A stretch of DNA of 64,000 nt. Origin: Rhodocyclales bacterium RIFCSPLOWO2_02_FULL_63_24. GTDB lineage: Bacteria > Pseudomonadota > Gammaproteobacteria > Burkholderiales > Rhodocyclaceae. The stretch's first letter is position 1, and the number at the start of each line of letters is the position of its first letter. The DNA is taken from positions 101,730-165,729 of the forward strand of contig MHZX01000063.1 of the NCBI GenBank assembly GCA_001828935.1, written 5' to 3'. Below, piece by piece: positions 17,558-24,745 of the stretch. Below the pieces are notes generated by a model. The model ran no database searches. It was not told where the DNA came from and was given only the letters and a program-made list of their open reading frames with translations. A program made the position numbers and the translations under genes.

Positions 17558-18351
17558 GCGATCCCTTGCGCCTCCTGCTGGTCGATGACGAGACGCCGGC
17601 GCGAGCCCGTTTGCGCGACCTGCTGGGCGACATCGCCGCCGAGGTTCCGGGTACCGTGGTGGCCGAAGCCGCGGGAGGCATCGCCGCCCTGGAGCGGGCG
17701 CAGGCCGGCGACCTCGACGTGGCTCTGATCGACATCCGGATGCCGGGCATGGACGGCGTCGAACTTGCCCGTCATCTGGCGCGGCTGCCCACCACACCGG
17801 CCGTGATATTCGTCACCGCCTTCGATCAGTATGCGGTGCAGGCGTTTGAGCTGGCGGCGCTGGACTATCTGGTCAAGCCGGTGCGTGCGACCCGTCTTGC
17901 CGACGCACTGAGGAAGGCCAGACGTCGCGCCGACGATGCGGTTCGTCTCGAAAAGTTGTGCGAAGCGGTATCCAGCCAGTCGGCGCTGGCGATACGGCAA
18001 AACCTGTCCTGCCTCGAGCGCGGCCGCATCCTGCTGGTGCCTGTAACGGAAATTCTCTACCTCAAGGCGGAACAGAAATATGTAACCGCGCGCACAGCGG
18101 AGCGCGAGTATCTTCTGGAGGAATCCCTGGTGCGTCTGGAGACCGAATTTCGTGAGCGTTTCATGCGTATCCATCGCAACTGCCTGGTGGCGCGGGATGC
18201 GGTCGGTGGTGTGGAGCGCGCCGCCGACGAAGGCGATGCGGAGGCCCGCTGGCAGGTGATTCTCGATCAGGCCGCCGAGCGTTTGCCGGTCAGTCGCCGG
18301 CAATGGCCGCAACTGAAAGCCCTGCTCAGGCTGCGGGCGGAGGGCCGATGA
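17554..18351 (+). CDS. algR: LytTR-family response regulator (AlgR-like)
   Basis: The 265-aa protein has an N-terminal receiver domain (LLLVDDETPARARL, phospho-Asp in LIDIRMPGMDG, Thr in FVTAFDQYAVQAF, Lys in DYLVKP). A C-terminal LytTR DNA-binding domain follows (ILLVPVTEILYLKAEQKYV to FMRIHRNCLV). ATG 17554 makes an ATGA overlap with algZ. In Pseudomonas, AlgR controls alginate and type IV pilus genes. The regulon here is unknown. Unlike the Pseudomonas locus, hemC-hemD do not follow but lie about 16 kb away. Confidence 0.87.
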   Translation: MSDPLRLLLVDDETPARARLRDLLGDIAAEVPGTVVAEAAGGIAALERAQAGDLDVALIDIRMPGMDGVELARHLARLPTTPAVIFVTAFDQYAVQAFELAALDYLVKPVRATRLADALRKARRRADDAVRLEKLCEAVSSQSALAIRQNLSCLERGRILLVPVTEILYLKAEQKYVTARTAEREYLLEESLVRLETEFRERFMRIHRNCLVARDAVGGVERAADEGDAEARWQVILDQAAERLPVSRRQWPQLKALLRLRAEGR

Positions 18352-18423
18352 GGAACGACCGCGAAGAGGGCGGCGTCGACAACATGCCGTCCGCTTCCAT
18401 TCGGTGTCCGCCCTTTGGTTCCG

Positions 18424-18452
18424 TTGACGTCAATAGATGCGCCGCCTAACAT
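18424..18452 (+). promoter_or_regulatory. Sigma-70-type promoter of the polyprenyl synthase gene
   Basis: TTGACG, exactly 17 bp, and TAACAT. The predicted transcript start at about 18459 lies downstream of the earliest possible TTG start (18415), which supports the GTG at 18484 as the true start. Confidence 0.55.
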
Positions 18453-18483
18453 CGCGCCTTTGCTTCGACAAGTAGACTCCACC

Positions 18484-19452
18484 GTGGACTTCGCCAGCTT
18501 GTATGCCCCTATCGACGCCGACATGCGTGCGGTCGACAACGTCGTGCGGACGCGATTACATTCGGAAGTGGTGCTGGTCCGCCAAGTCGCGGAATACATC
18601 ATCTCGGCTGGCGGCAAGCGCATGCGTCCCGCGCTGGTGCTGCTTTCCGCCGGTGCCTGCGGTTATTCCGGGACCCACCATCATGAGCTGGCCGCCGTAG
18701 TCGAGTTCATTCATACCGCGACACTGTTGCACGACGATGTGGTCGATGAATCTTCGCTGCGGCGTGGCCGCGAAACCGCCAATGCGGTGTTTGGAAACCC
18801 GGCCAGCGTGCTGGTCGGCGACTTTCTGTATTCGCGCGCCTTCCAGATCATGGTCGGCGTCGGCAGCATGCGCGTGATGCAGGTGTTGGCCGATGCAACC
18901 AATATCATCGCCGAAGGCGAAGTGCTGCAATTGATGAATTGCCGCAATGCCGATATCGAGTTGGAAGCCTATCTTCGGGTGATTCGCTACAAGACCGCCA
19001 AGTTGTTCGAAGCCGCGGGGCGGCTGGGTGCCATTCTCGGCAATGCGGGGCCGGAAGTCGAGGAGGCGATGGCGGCCTATGGCACCCACATCGGCACCGC
19101 GTTCCAGCTGATCGACGATGTGCTCGACTATTCGGGGAAAGAAGCGGAAACCGGCAAGCATCTCGGCGATGACTTGGCGGAGGGCAAGCCAACCCTGCCT
19201 CTCATTCATGTGATCCAGCACGGCAGTCCGCAGCAGGCCGCGTTGGTGCGCCAGGCAATCGAAAGCGCCAACGGCGACAGTTTTGCCGCAGTGCTGACGG
19301 CGGTACGCTCCAGCGGCGCTCTTGATGCCGCGCATCGGCAGGGCGTAGATGAGGCGGACATGGCAAAGGCCGCTTTGGCGCCGTTGCCGGATTCAAAGTT
19401 CAGGGAAACGCTGCTACAATTAGCAGACTTTGCGGTGCAAAGAAGTTTTTGA
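18484..19452 (+). CDS. ispB: Octaprenyl diphosphate synthase (IspB family)
   Basis: This trans-polyprenyl diphosphate synthase builds the ubiquinone side chain. The 322-aa product has the first Asp-rich motif in LLHDDVVDES and the second in QLIDDVLDYSGKEAETGK, plus GGKRMRPALVLLSAGA near the N-terminus. The length matches E. coli IspB when GTG 18484 is used. The start choice also agrees with the promoter just upstream. Chain length (C40) is inferred from the family. Confidence 0.9.
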   Translation: MDFASLYAPIDADMRAVDNVVRTRLHSEVVLVRQVAEYIISAGGKRMRPALVLLSAGACGYSGTHHHELAAVVEFIHTATLLHDDVVDESSLRRGRETANAVFGNPASVLVGDFLYSRAFQIMVGVGSMRVMQVLADATNIIAEGEVLQLMNCRNADIELEAYLRVIRYKTAKLFEAAGRLGAILGNAGPEVEEAMAAYGTHIGTAFQLIDDVLDYSGKEAETGKHLGDDLAEGKPTLPLIHVIQHGSPQQAALVRQAIESANGDSFAAVLTAVRSSGALDAAHRQGVDEADMAKAALAPLPDSKFRETLLQLADFAVQRSF

Positions 19453-19538
19453 CCGCCGCAATGCTTGCAAGGACGATTCTGCAGACCGAACCTTTTGGCC
19501 TGTTCCCGCAATGTTCGTCCTTGCCACCAACTTGCCAT

Positions 19539-19615
<77 letters not shown>

Positions 19616-19645
19616 ATTGCGTTTTGCTGCGGGGAGCTGACGGCC

Positions 19646-19864
19646 GTGGCGAAGTTCCTTCTCTTCATCGCCGTGCTCGCCGTGATTTACGCGCTGCTGC
19701 GCGCATCCAGCCGGCGCAGCAGGCCGCCGCCCGCGGCGCGCGGGCCGGAAGCCATGACGCAATGTGCGCATTGCGGGCTTCATTTTCCCAAGGCCGAGGC
19801 GGTAAGCGACGCCGGGCACGACTACTGCAACGAAGATCATAGACGGCTGGGAGTCCGCTCTTGA
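19646..19864 (+). CDS. Small PP0621-family membrane/zinc-ribbon-like protein
   Basis: The 72-aa protein has one N-terminal hydrophobic segment (FLLFIAVLAVIYALL) and then a Cys-rich part, TQCAHCGLHFPKAEAV and YCNEDHRRLG. This gives a probable metal-binding ribbon with a CxxC pair plus Cys/His. Similar small proteins commonly precede PilS in betaproteobacteria. The function is unknown. The start is GTG 19646. The stop overlaps the pilS TTG by 4 nt, so it is part of the pilS-pilR-ampD operon. Confidence 0.75.
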   Translation: MAKFLLFIAVLAVIYALLRASSRRSRPPPAARGPEAMTQCAHCGLHFPKAEAVSDAGHDYCNEDHRRLGVRS

Positions 19865-21447
19865 GTGTGCCGGCTTCCGCGCCGCGTGAGGCCGGTGCTA
19901 TCGAATCCTTGTGGCGTTCGCTGCGTTATTTCTCGATCTACCGCTTGTCGATCGCCGTGCTGTTTCTGGTGGCGGCGCTGGTCTTTGGCGACACGGTAAC
20001 TCTCGGTACGCAGGATGCCGGGTTGTTCGGTCGTGTCGCCACGATTTATCTGTTGCTCGCCGTTGCATTTCTCGTCGCGTTGCTGACCCGGCCGCAGCGT
20101 TTCAATCTCCAGCTTTCGGTGCAGGTCGCGGCCGACATCGCAGCCTTGACCCTGATGATGTTCGCCAGCGGCGGGCAGAAGAGCGGTATCGCCATTCTGC
20201 TGCTGGTGGTGGTGGCCGGCGCCGGCCTGGTCGGACAGGGGCGGATGACGCTGTTTTACGCCGCGCTGGCTTCCGTGGCGATGTTGCTGGAGGAAAGCTG
20301 GCGAGCCCTGACGCGAGACGCCGATCCGGCGGACTTTGTCCGTACGGGGATCATCAGCATTGCTTTCTTCGGTGCGGCGATCATCGCCCGACTGGCGGCG
20401 CAGCGGGTGGTCGCCAATGAAACCCTGGCGCGCGAGCGGGGGCGGGAACTCAATGACCAGCTACGGATCAGCGAGCGCATCATCCGCGACATGGAGGATG
20501 GGGTACTGGTGGTCGATGGCGACGGACGGGTGCGGCTGCTCAACCCGCGTGCCGTGGCCTTGCTGGGCGTACAGGAATCGGATGGCGCCGATTTGGCGAC
20601 ATTGTCCAGCGGGCTGGCGGAGCGTTACCGGGTGTGGAGCGCGCAGCCCATCGAAATGGTGGAAATGCTGCGCCAGGATAGCGGACGGCTGCTGCGTGTC
20701 CGCTATTTGCCCTCTGCGGAGACTGGAGGGCATGCGCTCATCTACCTGGAAGACATGGAGCGGGTACAGTCGCAGGCGCAACAGATGAAGCTCGCGGCGC
20801 TAGGGCGACTTACAGCGAATATGGCACACGAGATCCGGAATCCGCTGGCTGCCATCAGCCATGCCGCAGAATTGTTGGCCGAGGAGGATACGGATCCGCT
20901 GCACCAGCGTCTGGCGCGAATCGTCCACGACAACACTCGCCGGCTCAATCGCTTGGTAACAGAGGTCCTGGAACTCGGGCGCCGCGACCGTGCGCAGCCG
21001 GAAACGCTGCGCTGGGAAGTCTTCCTGGCGGGATTTCTGGAGGAGTTGGCTCTGCATGACGAGTCGGCCAGGCGCCGCGTGTATGTTGACAAGGGCGACC
21101 TGGAACTGCGTTTCGACCGGGGCCACTTGTATCGCGTGTTGTGGAATTTGCTTGGAAATGCGTTACGACACGCCAGCGCAGCGGACGGCGCCGTAAGGCT
21201 GGAGGCTAAGGCCGCGGCCACCGCGTGCTGCGTGGAACTGCATATCATCGACGACGGACCGGGGGTCGATGAGACGCTGCGCAACCAGGTGTTCGAGCCA
21301 TTTTTTACAACCCACGGTGCAGGTACAGGGCTCGGGCTCTATATTGCAAAGGAATTGTGCGAGGCGAGCGGTGCTCGTCTCGAACTGCTGGACGAGGGGC
21401 CGGGCGCCCATTTCCGCATCACTGCCGAGGGACTCATATGTCGCTGA
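19861..21447 (+). CDS. pilS: Two-component sensor histidine kinase PilS
   Basis: PilS senses pilin in the inner membrane and phosphorylates PilR. The 528-aa protein has six hydrophobic segments over residues about 25-180, a PAS domain (MEDGVLVVDGDGRVRLLNP, near residue 210) and a HisKA domain with H box LTANMAHEIRNPLAAISHA. The HATPase has WNLLGNALRHA, DDGPGVDE and GTGLGLYIAKEL. The start is TTG in a TTGA overlap. It is followed by pilR with a 10-nt overlap. No pilus structural gene is adjacent; the nearest is the orphan pilin at 5.7-6.4 kb. Confidence 0.88.
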   Translation: MSVPASAPREAGAIESLWRSLRYFSIYRLSIAVLFLVAALVFGDTVTLGTQDAGLFGRVATIYLLLAVAFLVALLTRPQRFNLQLSVQVAADIAALTLMMFASGGQKSGIAILLLVVVAGAGLVGQGRMTLFYAALASVAMLLEESWRALTRDADPADFVRTGIISIAFFGAAIIARLAAQRVVANETLARERGRELNDQLRISERIIRDMEDGVLVVDGDGRVRLLNPRAVALLGVQESDGADLATLSSGLAERYRVWSAQPIEMVEMLRQDSGRLLRVRYLPSAETGGHALIYLEDMERVQSQAQQMKLAALGRLTANMAHEIRNPLAAISHAAELLAEEDTDPLHQRLARIVHDNTRRLNRLVTEVLELGRRDRAQPETLRWEVFLAGFLEELALHDESARRRVYVDKGDLELRFDRGHLYRVLWNLLGNALRHASAADGAVRLEAKAAATACCVELHIIDDGPGVDETLRNQVFEPFFTTHGAGTGLGLYIAKELCEASGARLELLDEGPGAHFRITAEGLICR

Positions 21448-22805
21448 AGAATGAACGTCGTCCGCGCTGCCGGAGTGACGCCAAGCGAGTCCTGGTCGTC
21501 GACGACGAGGCCGACATCCGCGAATTGCTGGATCTGACCCTGGCGCGCATGGGACTGCTGGCGGATTGCGCCGGATCCCTTGCCGAGGCTCGTCGCATGC
21601 TTGCCAGCCAGCGCTACCAGTTGTGCCTGACCGACATGCGGCTACCCGACGGCGATGGGCTGGAACTTGTGCGCCACATCGCCGATACCGTCGCCGACTT
21701 GCCGGTGGCAGTGATTACTGCGCATGGCAGTGCCGAAAATGCCGTGTCGGCACTCAAGGCCGGCGCTTTCGACTACATCGCTAAGCCGGTGTCGCTCGAC
21801 CAGTTGCGGGGCATGGTCAAGTCGGCGCTGGAACTGCCGGGTTCGGATCCCGCCGATGGAGTCGGTGAGTGCGCCTTGCTCGGCGAGTCGCCGGCGATCG
21901 AGCAGGTGCGCAAGTTGATAGAGCGCGTGGCGCGTAGCCAGGCCCCGGTGCATATAACAGGCGAGTCCGGGAGCGGCAAGGAACTGGCGGCGCGACTGAT
22001 CCACACGCTGGGCGCACGTCGCGACCGCGCCTTTGTCCCGGTGAACTGCGGGGCCATCCCGGAAAATCTCATGGAGAGCGAGTTCTTCGGTTACCGCAAG
22101 GGTGCATTTACCGGCGCCAGCGATGATCGCGAAGGCTTCTTTCACGTCGCCGATGGCGGCACCCTGTTTCTAGACGAAGTGGCCGAGTTGCCGCTGACCA
22201 TGCAGGTCAAGCTGTTGCGGGCGATTCAGGAAAAGCGGGTGCGCAAAGTCGGCGCCACCAGCGAGGAAGGCGTCGATGTGCGCGTCATCTGCGCAACGCA
22301 TCAGGATCTCAAACTGCTGGTCGAGCAGGGACGGTTCAGGCAGGATCTGTTCTATCGACTCAACGTCATCGAATTGCGGATGCCGGCCTTGCGGGAGTGC
22401 CGCGAAGACATTCCCATGCTGGCACGGCACATCCTCGACCGGCTGGCGCGAGTGGCCGAGGTGAAGTCGCCACCGCTGAGCCCGCTCGCACTGGAGGCGC
22501 TGCAGAGTTATCCGTTCCCGGGAAATGTACGGGAACTCGAAAACGTGCTGGAACGGGCTTTGGCGCTGATGGGCGGCGATCGTATCGACGCGGTCGATCT
22601 GAATCTGGCGCCCTGTCTGTTGCCCGGGATCGCGGCCACCACAGCCAGCGGCTCGCTACAGGACCATCTGGACCAGGTGGAGCGTCAGGCCATCCTTGAC
22701 GCCCTCAGGCAATCGAACAACAATCGCACGGCAGCCGCGAGGTTGCTGGGCGTCACCTTCCGTTCCTTGCGCTATCGAATGGCGCGGCTGGGAATGAACG
22801 AGTGA
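21438..22805 (+). CDS. pilR: Sigma-54-dependent response regulator PilR
   Basis: PilR activates RpoN promoters, typically of the pilin gene. The 455-aa protein has a receiver domain (VLVVDDEADIRELLD; phospho-Asp in LTDMRLPDGDG; Lys in DYIAKPVS). The AAA+ domain has Walker A GESGSGKE, the sigma-54-contacting GAFTGA loop (YRKGAFTGASDD), Walker B GGTLFLDEVAELP and the R-finger region. A Fis-type helix-turn-helix ends the protein (NNRTAAARLLGVTFRSLRYR). ATG 21438 has GAGG upstream. It is a natural candidate to act on the sigma-54-type sites at 6.4 and 55.8 kb. Confidence 0.9.
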   Translation: MSLKNERRPRCRSDAKRVLVVDDEADIRELLDLTLARMGLLADCAGSLAEARRMLASQRYQLCLTDMRLPDGDGLELVRHIADTVADLPVAVITAHGSAENAVSALKAGAFDYIAKPVSLDQLRGMVKSALELPGSDPADGVGECALLGESPAIEQVRKLIERVARSQAPVHITGESGSGKELAARLIHTLGARRDRAFVPVNCGAIPENLMESEFFGYRKGAFTGASDDREGFFHVADGGTLFLDEVAELPLTMQVKLLRAIQEKRVRKVGATSEEGVDVRVICATHQDLKLLVEQGRFRQDLFYRLNVIELRMPALRECREDIPMLARHILDRLARVAEVKSPPLSPLALEALQSYPFPGNVRELENVLERALALMGGDRIDAVDLNLAPCLLPGIAATTASGSLQDHLDQVERQAILDALRQSNNNRTAAARLLGVTFRSLRYRMARLGMNE

Positions 22806-23353
22806 GCGAGGCGCCGGATGCCGGGGAAGATGCCGGCTGGTTGCCCGGTACGCGTCGGATAGCTTCGCCAAACTCGGACGAGCGGCCCGCGGGCGAGCCG
22901 GTACGGCTGGCTGTGATCCACGCCATCAGCCTGCCGCCCAACGAATTCGGCGGACCGGGCATCATCCAGTTGTTCACCAATTGCCTCGATCCCGAGATGC
23001 ATCCGTATTTCCGCGAGATACAGAGATTGCGGGTTTCGGCCCATTTTCTCGTGCGTCGCGACGGCGAACTGATCCAGTTCGTCTCCTGTTCGCGGCGGGC
23101 CTGGCATGCCGGCGTGTCCAGTTGGCGGGGGCGGGAGCGCTGCAACGACTTTTCCATCGGCATTGAACTCGAGGGTTGTGATCAGCAAGCATTTGAAGAG
23201 GCCCAGTACCTGACCCTCAACCGTTTGCTCGATCAGCTGCGACACCGCTATTCGATTGAGGCCGTAGTGGGCCACAGCGACATCGCACCGGGACGCAAGA
23301 CCGATCCCGGGCCGTGCTTCGACTGGCATCGGGTGCGCGGTATCAGCGAATGA
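22802..23353 (+). CDS. ampD: 1,6-anhydro-N-acetylmuramoyl-L-alanine amidase AmpD
   Basis: This cytosolic zinc amidase cleaves anhydro-muropeptides during peptidoglycan recycling and so dampens AmpR-type beta-lactamase induction. The 183-aa enzyme has zinc-ligand His in AVIHAISLPP, RAWHAGVSSWRGRERCND, and GHSDIAPGRKTDPGPCF, which includes the second His, the catalytic Lys and the Asp ligand. GTG 22802 lies in a GTGA overlap with pilR. Length and motifs are normal. Confidence 0.93.
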   Translation: MSEAPDAGEDAGWLPGTRRIASPNSDERPAGEPVRLAVIHAISLPPNEFGGPGIIQLFTNCLDPEMHPYFREIQRLRVSAHFLVRRDGELIQFVSCSRRAWHAGVSSWRGRERCNDFSIGIELEGCDQQAFEEAQYLTLNRLLDQLRHRYSIEAVVGHSDIAPGRKTDPGPCFDWHRVRGISE

Positions 23354-23401
23354 CTGTCGCGCAACTGCAACGTCGATTTTCCCATCGGCATCAGAAAACT
23401 C

Positions 23402-23430
23402 TTGCAGTCAAAAAATTCAACCACTACAAT
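23402..23430 (+). promoter_or_regulatory. Strong sigma-70-type promoter in the ampD to H1-like intergenic region
   Basis: TTGCAG, exactly 17 bp, TACAAT. It is one of the best matches in the window and points towards no annotated gene. The next features are a perfect hairpin and the structured region described below. Confidence 0.6.
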
Positions 23431-23436
23431 TAGTGC

Positions 23437-23548
23437 GAAATCGTCGATGACCTACTAGATATAGTAGGTCGTTGTGCAGATGGGACGTAAGCTGCCGCTA
23501 ACGGCAACGTCCGGATTGTCACCGGCCTTACCAAGACGGGAGATCTGA
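23437..23548 (+). ncRNA. Candidate structured RNA or switching leader
   Basis: Downstream of the promoter lies a perfect 9-bp hairpin (GACCTACTA, loop GATA, TAGTAGGTC; 23449-23470). It is followed by a segment with two mutually exclusive folds. Fold A pairs 23483-23488 with 23507-23512 over a TGCCG/CGGCA stem. Fold B keeps the TGCCG/CGGCA stem but closes a three-way junction with GTAAG (23487-23491) against CTTAC (23527-23531) and CCGG/CCGG (23511-23514 / 23522-23525). A GGGAG ribosome site and ATG follow at 23538-23551. I do not recognise the family. It could be a leader, an sRNA or an unremarkable region. Confidence 0.35.
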
Positions 23549-23824
23549 ATGCAGGAAGCCTCGGGCGCCGACTTCACCGACCTCAACCGGTCCGCCCAGT
23601 CGCTTTTTGATGATCCGACGATGGATCGCGCCGCGCATTCCGGTCCCTCCGCTTTCTCTGCTCCTCCCCTTTCATCGACATCCCGGATTGAGGCGATCGC
23701 TTGTCGCGCGAGACCGACTCGGTCCGCTCAGGTCGGTCTGCCATGTGCAGTGGGCGTTTGTTTCAGGGCTGTGCCATCAAGTGCCAGAGCGCCAATGCGG
23801 CTGGCCGCGGTAGGCGGACTATGA
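23549..23824 (+). CDS. Possible small or decayed ORF after structured leader
   Basis: A 91-codon frame starts with GGGAG 6 nt before its ATG. The first 18 or so codons (MQEASGADFTDLNRSAQSL) end almost always in G or C, as real genes here do. After about codon 19 this bias fades and the product becomes Ser/Pro/Arg-rich with no recognisable domain. It may be a short leader peptide, a gene decayed after its 5' end, or chance. The DNA at 23641-23675 is strongly pyrimidine-rich (CTCC/CCCC runs that could pair with ribosome sites), and an 8-bp inverted repeat lies at 23711-23718 / 23732-23739. Confidence 0.2.
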   Translation: MQEASGADFTDLNRSAQSLFDDPTMDRAAHSGPSAFSAPPLSSTSRIEAIACRARPTRSAQVGLPCAVGVCFRAVPSSARAPMRLAAVGGL

Positions 23825-24002
23825 TGATTGATTGCTTGTGCGTTTGTCATCCGCGATTTCAAAACGAAGTGATAGGCGGATAAACGTGAGGAATTCGTCG
23901 CTTTCGATTGCATCGGAGCGTTGGATAATCCGTGCTAGCCCAGACGGGTTGCAGTAAATGTAGTGGTGGTACTTTCCTGTTAATTTGTTAAGGAGGTTCA
24001 AC
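23825..24002. other. Leader of the H1-like gene
   Basis: This is more AT-rich than its surroundings. I see no gene. A perfect AAGGAGG ribosome site sits at 23990-23996, 6 nt before the ATG of the H1-like gene. A possible -10 element (GATAAT, near 23923) has no convincing -35 partner. Confidence 0.4.
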
Positions 24003-24608
24003 ATGGCTGATGAGAAGAAAGCCAAGAAGCCGGCCGCAAAGAAGGCTGCGGCTAAGCCCGCCGCTAAGAAGTCTGCGGCCCCGAAGAAGCCTGCTGCTAA
24101 GAAGCCGGCTGTGAAGAAGGCTGCTGCCAAGCCCGCTGCGAAGAAAGCTGCGCCGAAGAAGGCCGCTGCCAAGCCCGCTGCGAAGAAGGCTGCACCGAAG
24201 AAGGCTGCTGCCAAGCCCGCTGCGAAGAAAGTTGCGCCGAAGAAGGCCGCTGCCAAGCCCGCTGCGAAGAAGGCTGCGCCGAAGAAGGCTGCTGCCAAGC
24301 CCGCTGCGAAGAAGGCTGCGCCGAAGAAGGCCGCTGCCAAGCCCGCTGCGACGAAGGCTGCACCGAAGAAGGCTGCTGCCAAGCCTGCTGCGAAGAAAGC
24401 TGCACCGAAGAAGGCTGCTGCCAAGCCGGCAGCCAAGAAGCCTGCTGCCAAGCCCGCCGCGAAGCCCGCTGCAAAGAAAGCTGCACCGAAGAAGCCTGCT
24501 GCCAAGCCCGCAGCCGCAGCCGCACCTTCGACTGCCGCCGCTCCCGGCATCAAGTCGTCGCTGAATCCTGCAGCGGCTTGGCCGTTTCCCACCGGTTCCC
24601 GTCCCTGA
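24003..24608 (+). CDS. Histone H1-like / AlgP-type Lys-Ala-Pro repeat protein
   Basis: The 201-aa, very basic protein is almost entirely Lys, Ala and Pro. A 14-residue unit (KKAAAKPAAKKAAP) is repeated about six times between residues 40 and 150. It ends in a non-repetitive, less basic tail (SLNPAAAWPFPTGSRP). Such proteins resemble eukaryotic H1 C-terminal tails and Pseudomonas AlgP (AlgR3), and are thought to bind DNA non-specifically. ATG 24003 follows a perfect AAGGAGG site, implying strong expression. A strong terminator follows. Repeat number is likely to vary between strains through slippage. Confidence 0.85.
   Translation: MADEKKAKKPAAKKAAAKPAAKKSAAPKKPAAKKPAVKKAAAKPAAKKAAPKKAAAKPAAKKAAPKKAAAKPAAKKVAPKKAAAKPAAKKAAPKKAAAKPAAKKAAPKKAAAKPAATKAAPKKAAAKPAAKKAAPKKAAAKPAAKKPAAKPAAKPAAKKAAPKKPAAKPAAAAAPSTAAAPGIKSSLNPAAAWPFPTGSRP
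24108..24500 (+). repeat. Tandem 42-bp coding repeats in the H1-like gene
   Basis: Near-identical 42-bp units, each coding a 14-aa Lys/Ala/Pro block, recur head to tail with mostly silent differences (GCC/GCT, AAG/AAA). Such units can expand or contract by recombination. Confidence 0.75.
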
Positions 24609-24666
24609 CGGTAGCATCGGCGTGCGCTTAGTCCTTCGGGACTGATCGCCTTGCCCTGTGGATTGC

Positions 24667-24706
24667 AAGCGCGTGCTGTTAATTCAGCACGCGCTTTCTT
24701 TTTTTG
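24667..24706 (+). terminator. Strong Rho-independent terminator after the H1-like gene
   Basis: A perfect 12-bp stem (AAGCGCGTGCTG / CAGCACGCGCTT) with a TTAATT loop is followed by a T-rich tract (TCTTTTTTTG). A smaller UUCG-capped hairpin (24630-24643) lies just before it. Confidence 0.9.
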
Positions 24707-24745
24707 TTTTCAGCCAGAGATGCGCTGCGACGTCTCGCCGCCGCG

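Noticed and set aside
24108..24500. Regular repeats as a possible CRISPR array
   Set aside because: The units are contiguous, in frame and coding, with no unique spacers and no cas genes.
23819..24592. Gly/Ala/Phe-rich open frame antisense to the H1-like gene
   Set aside because: Produced by the complement of Lys/Ala/Pro codon repeats; no ribosome site or other coding evidence.
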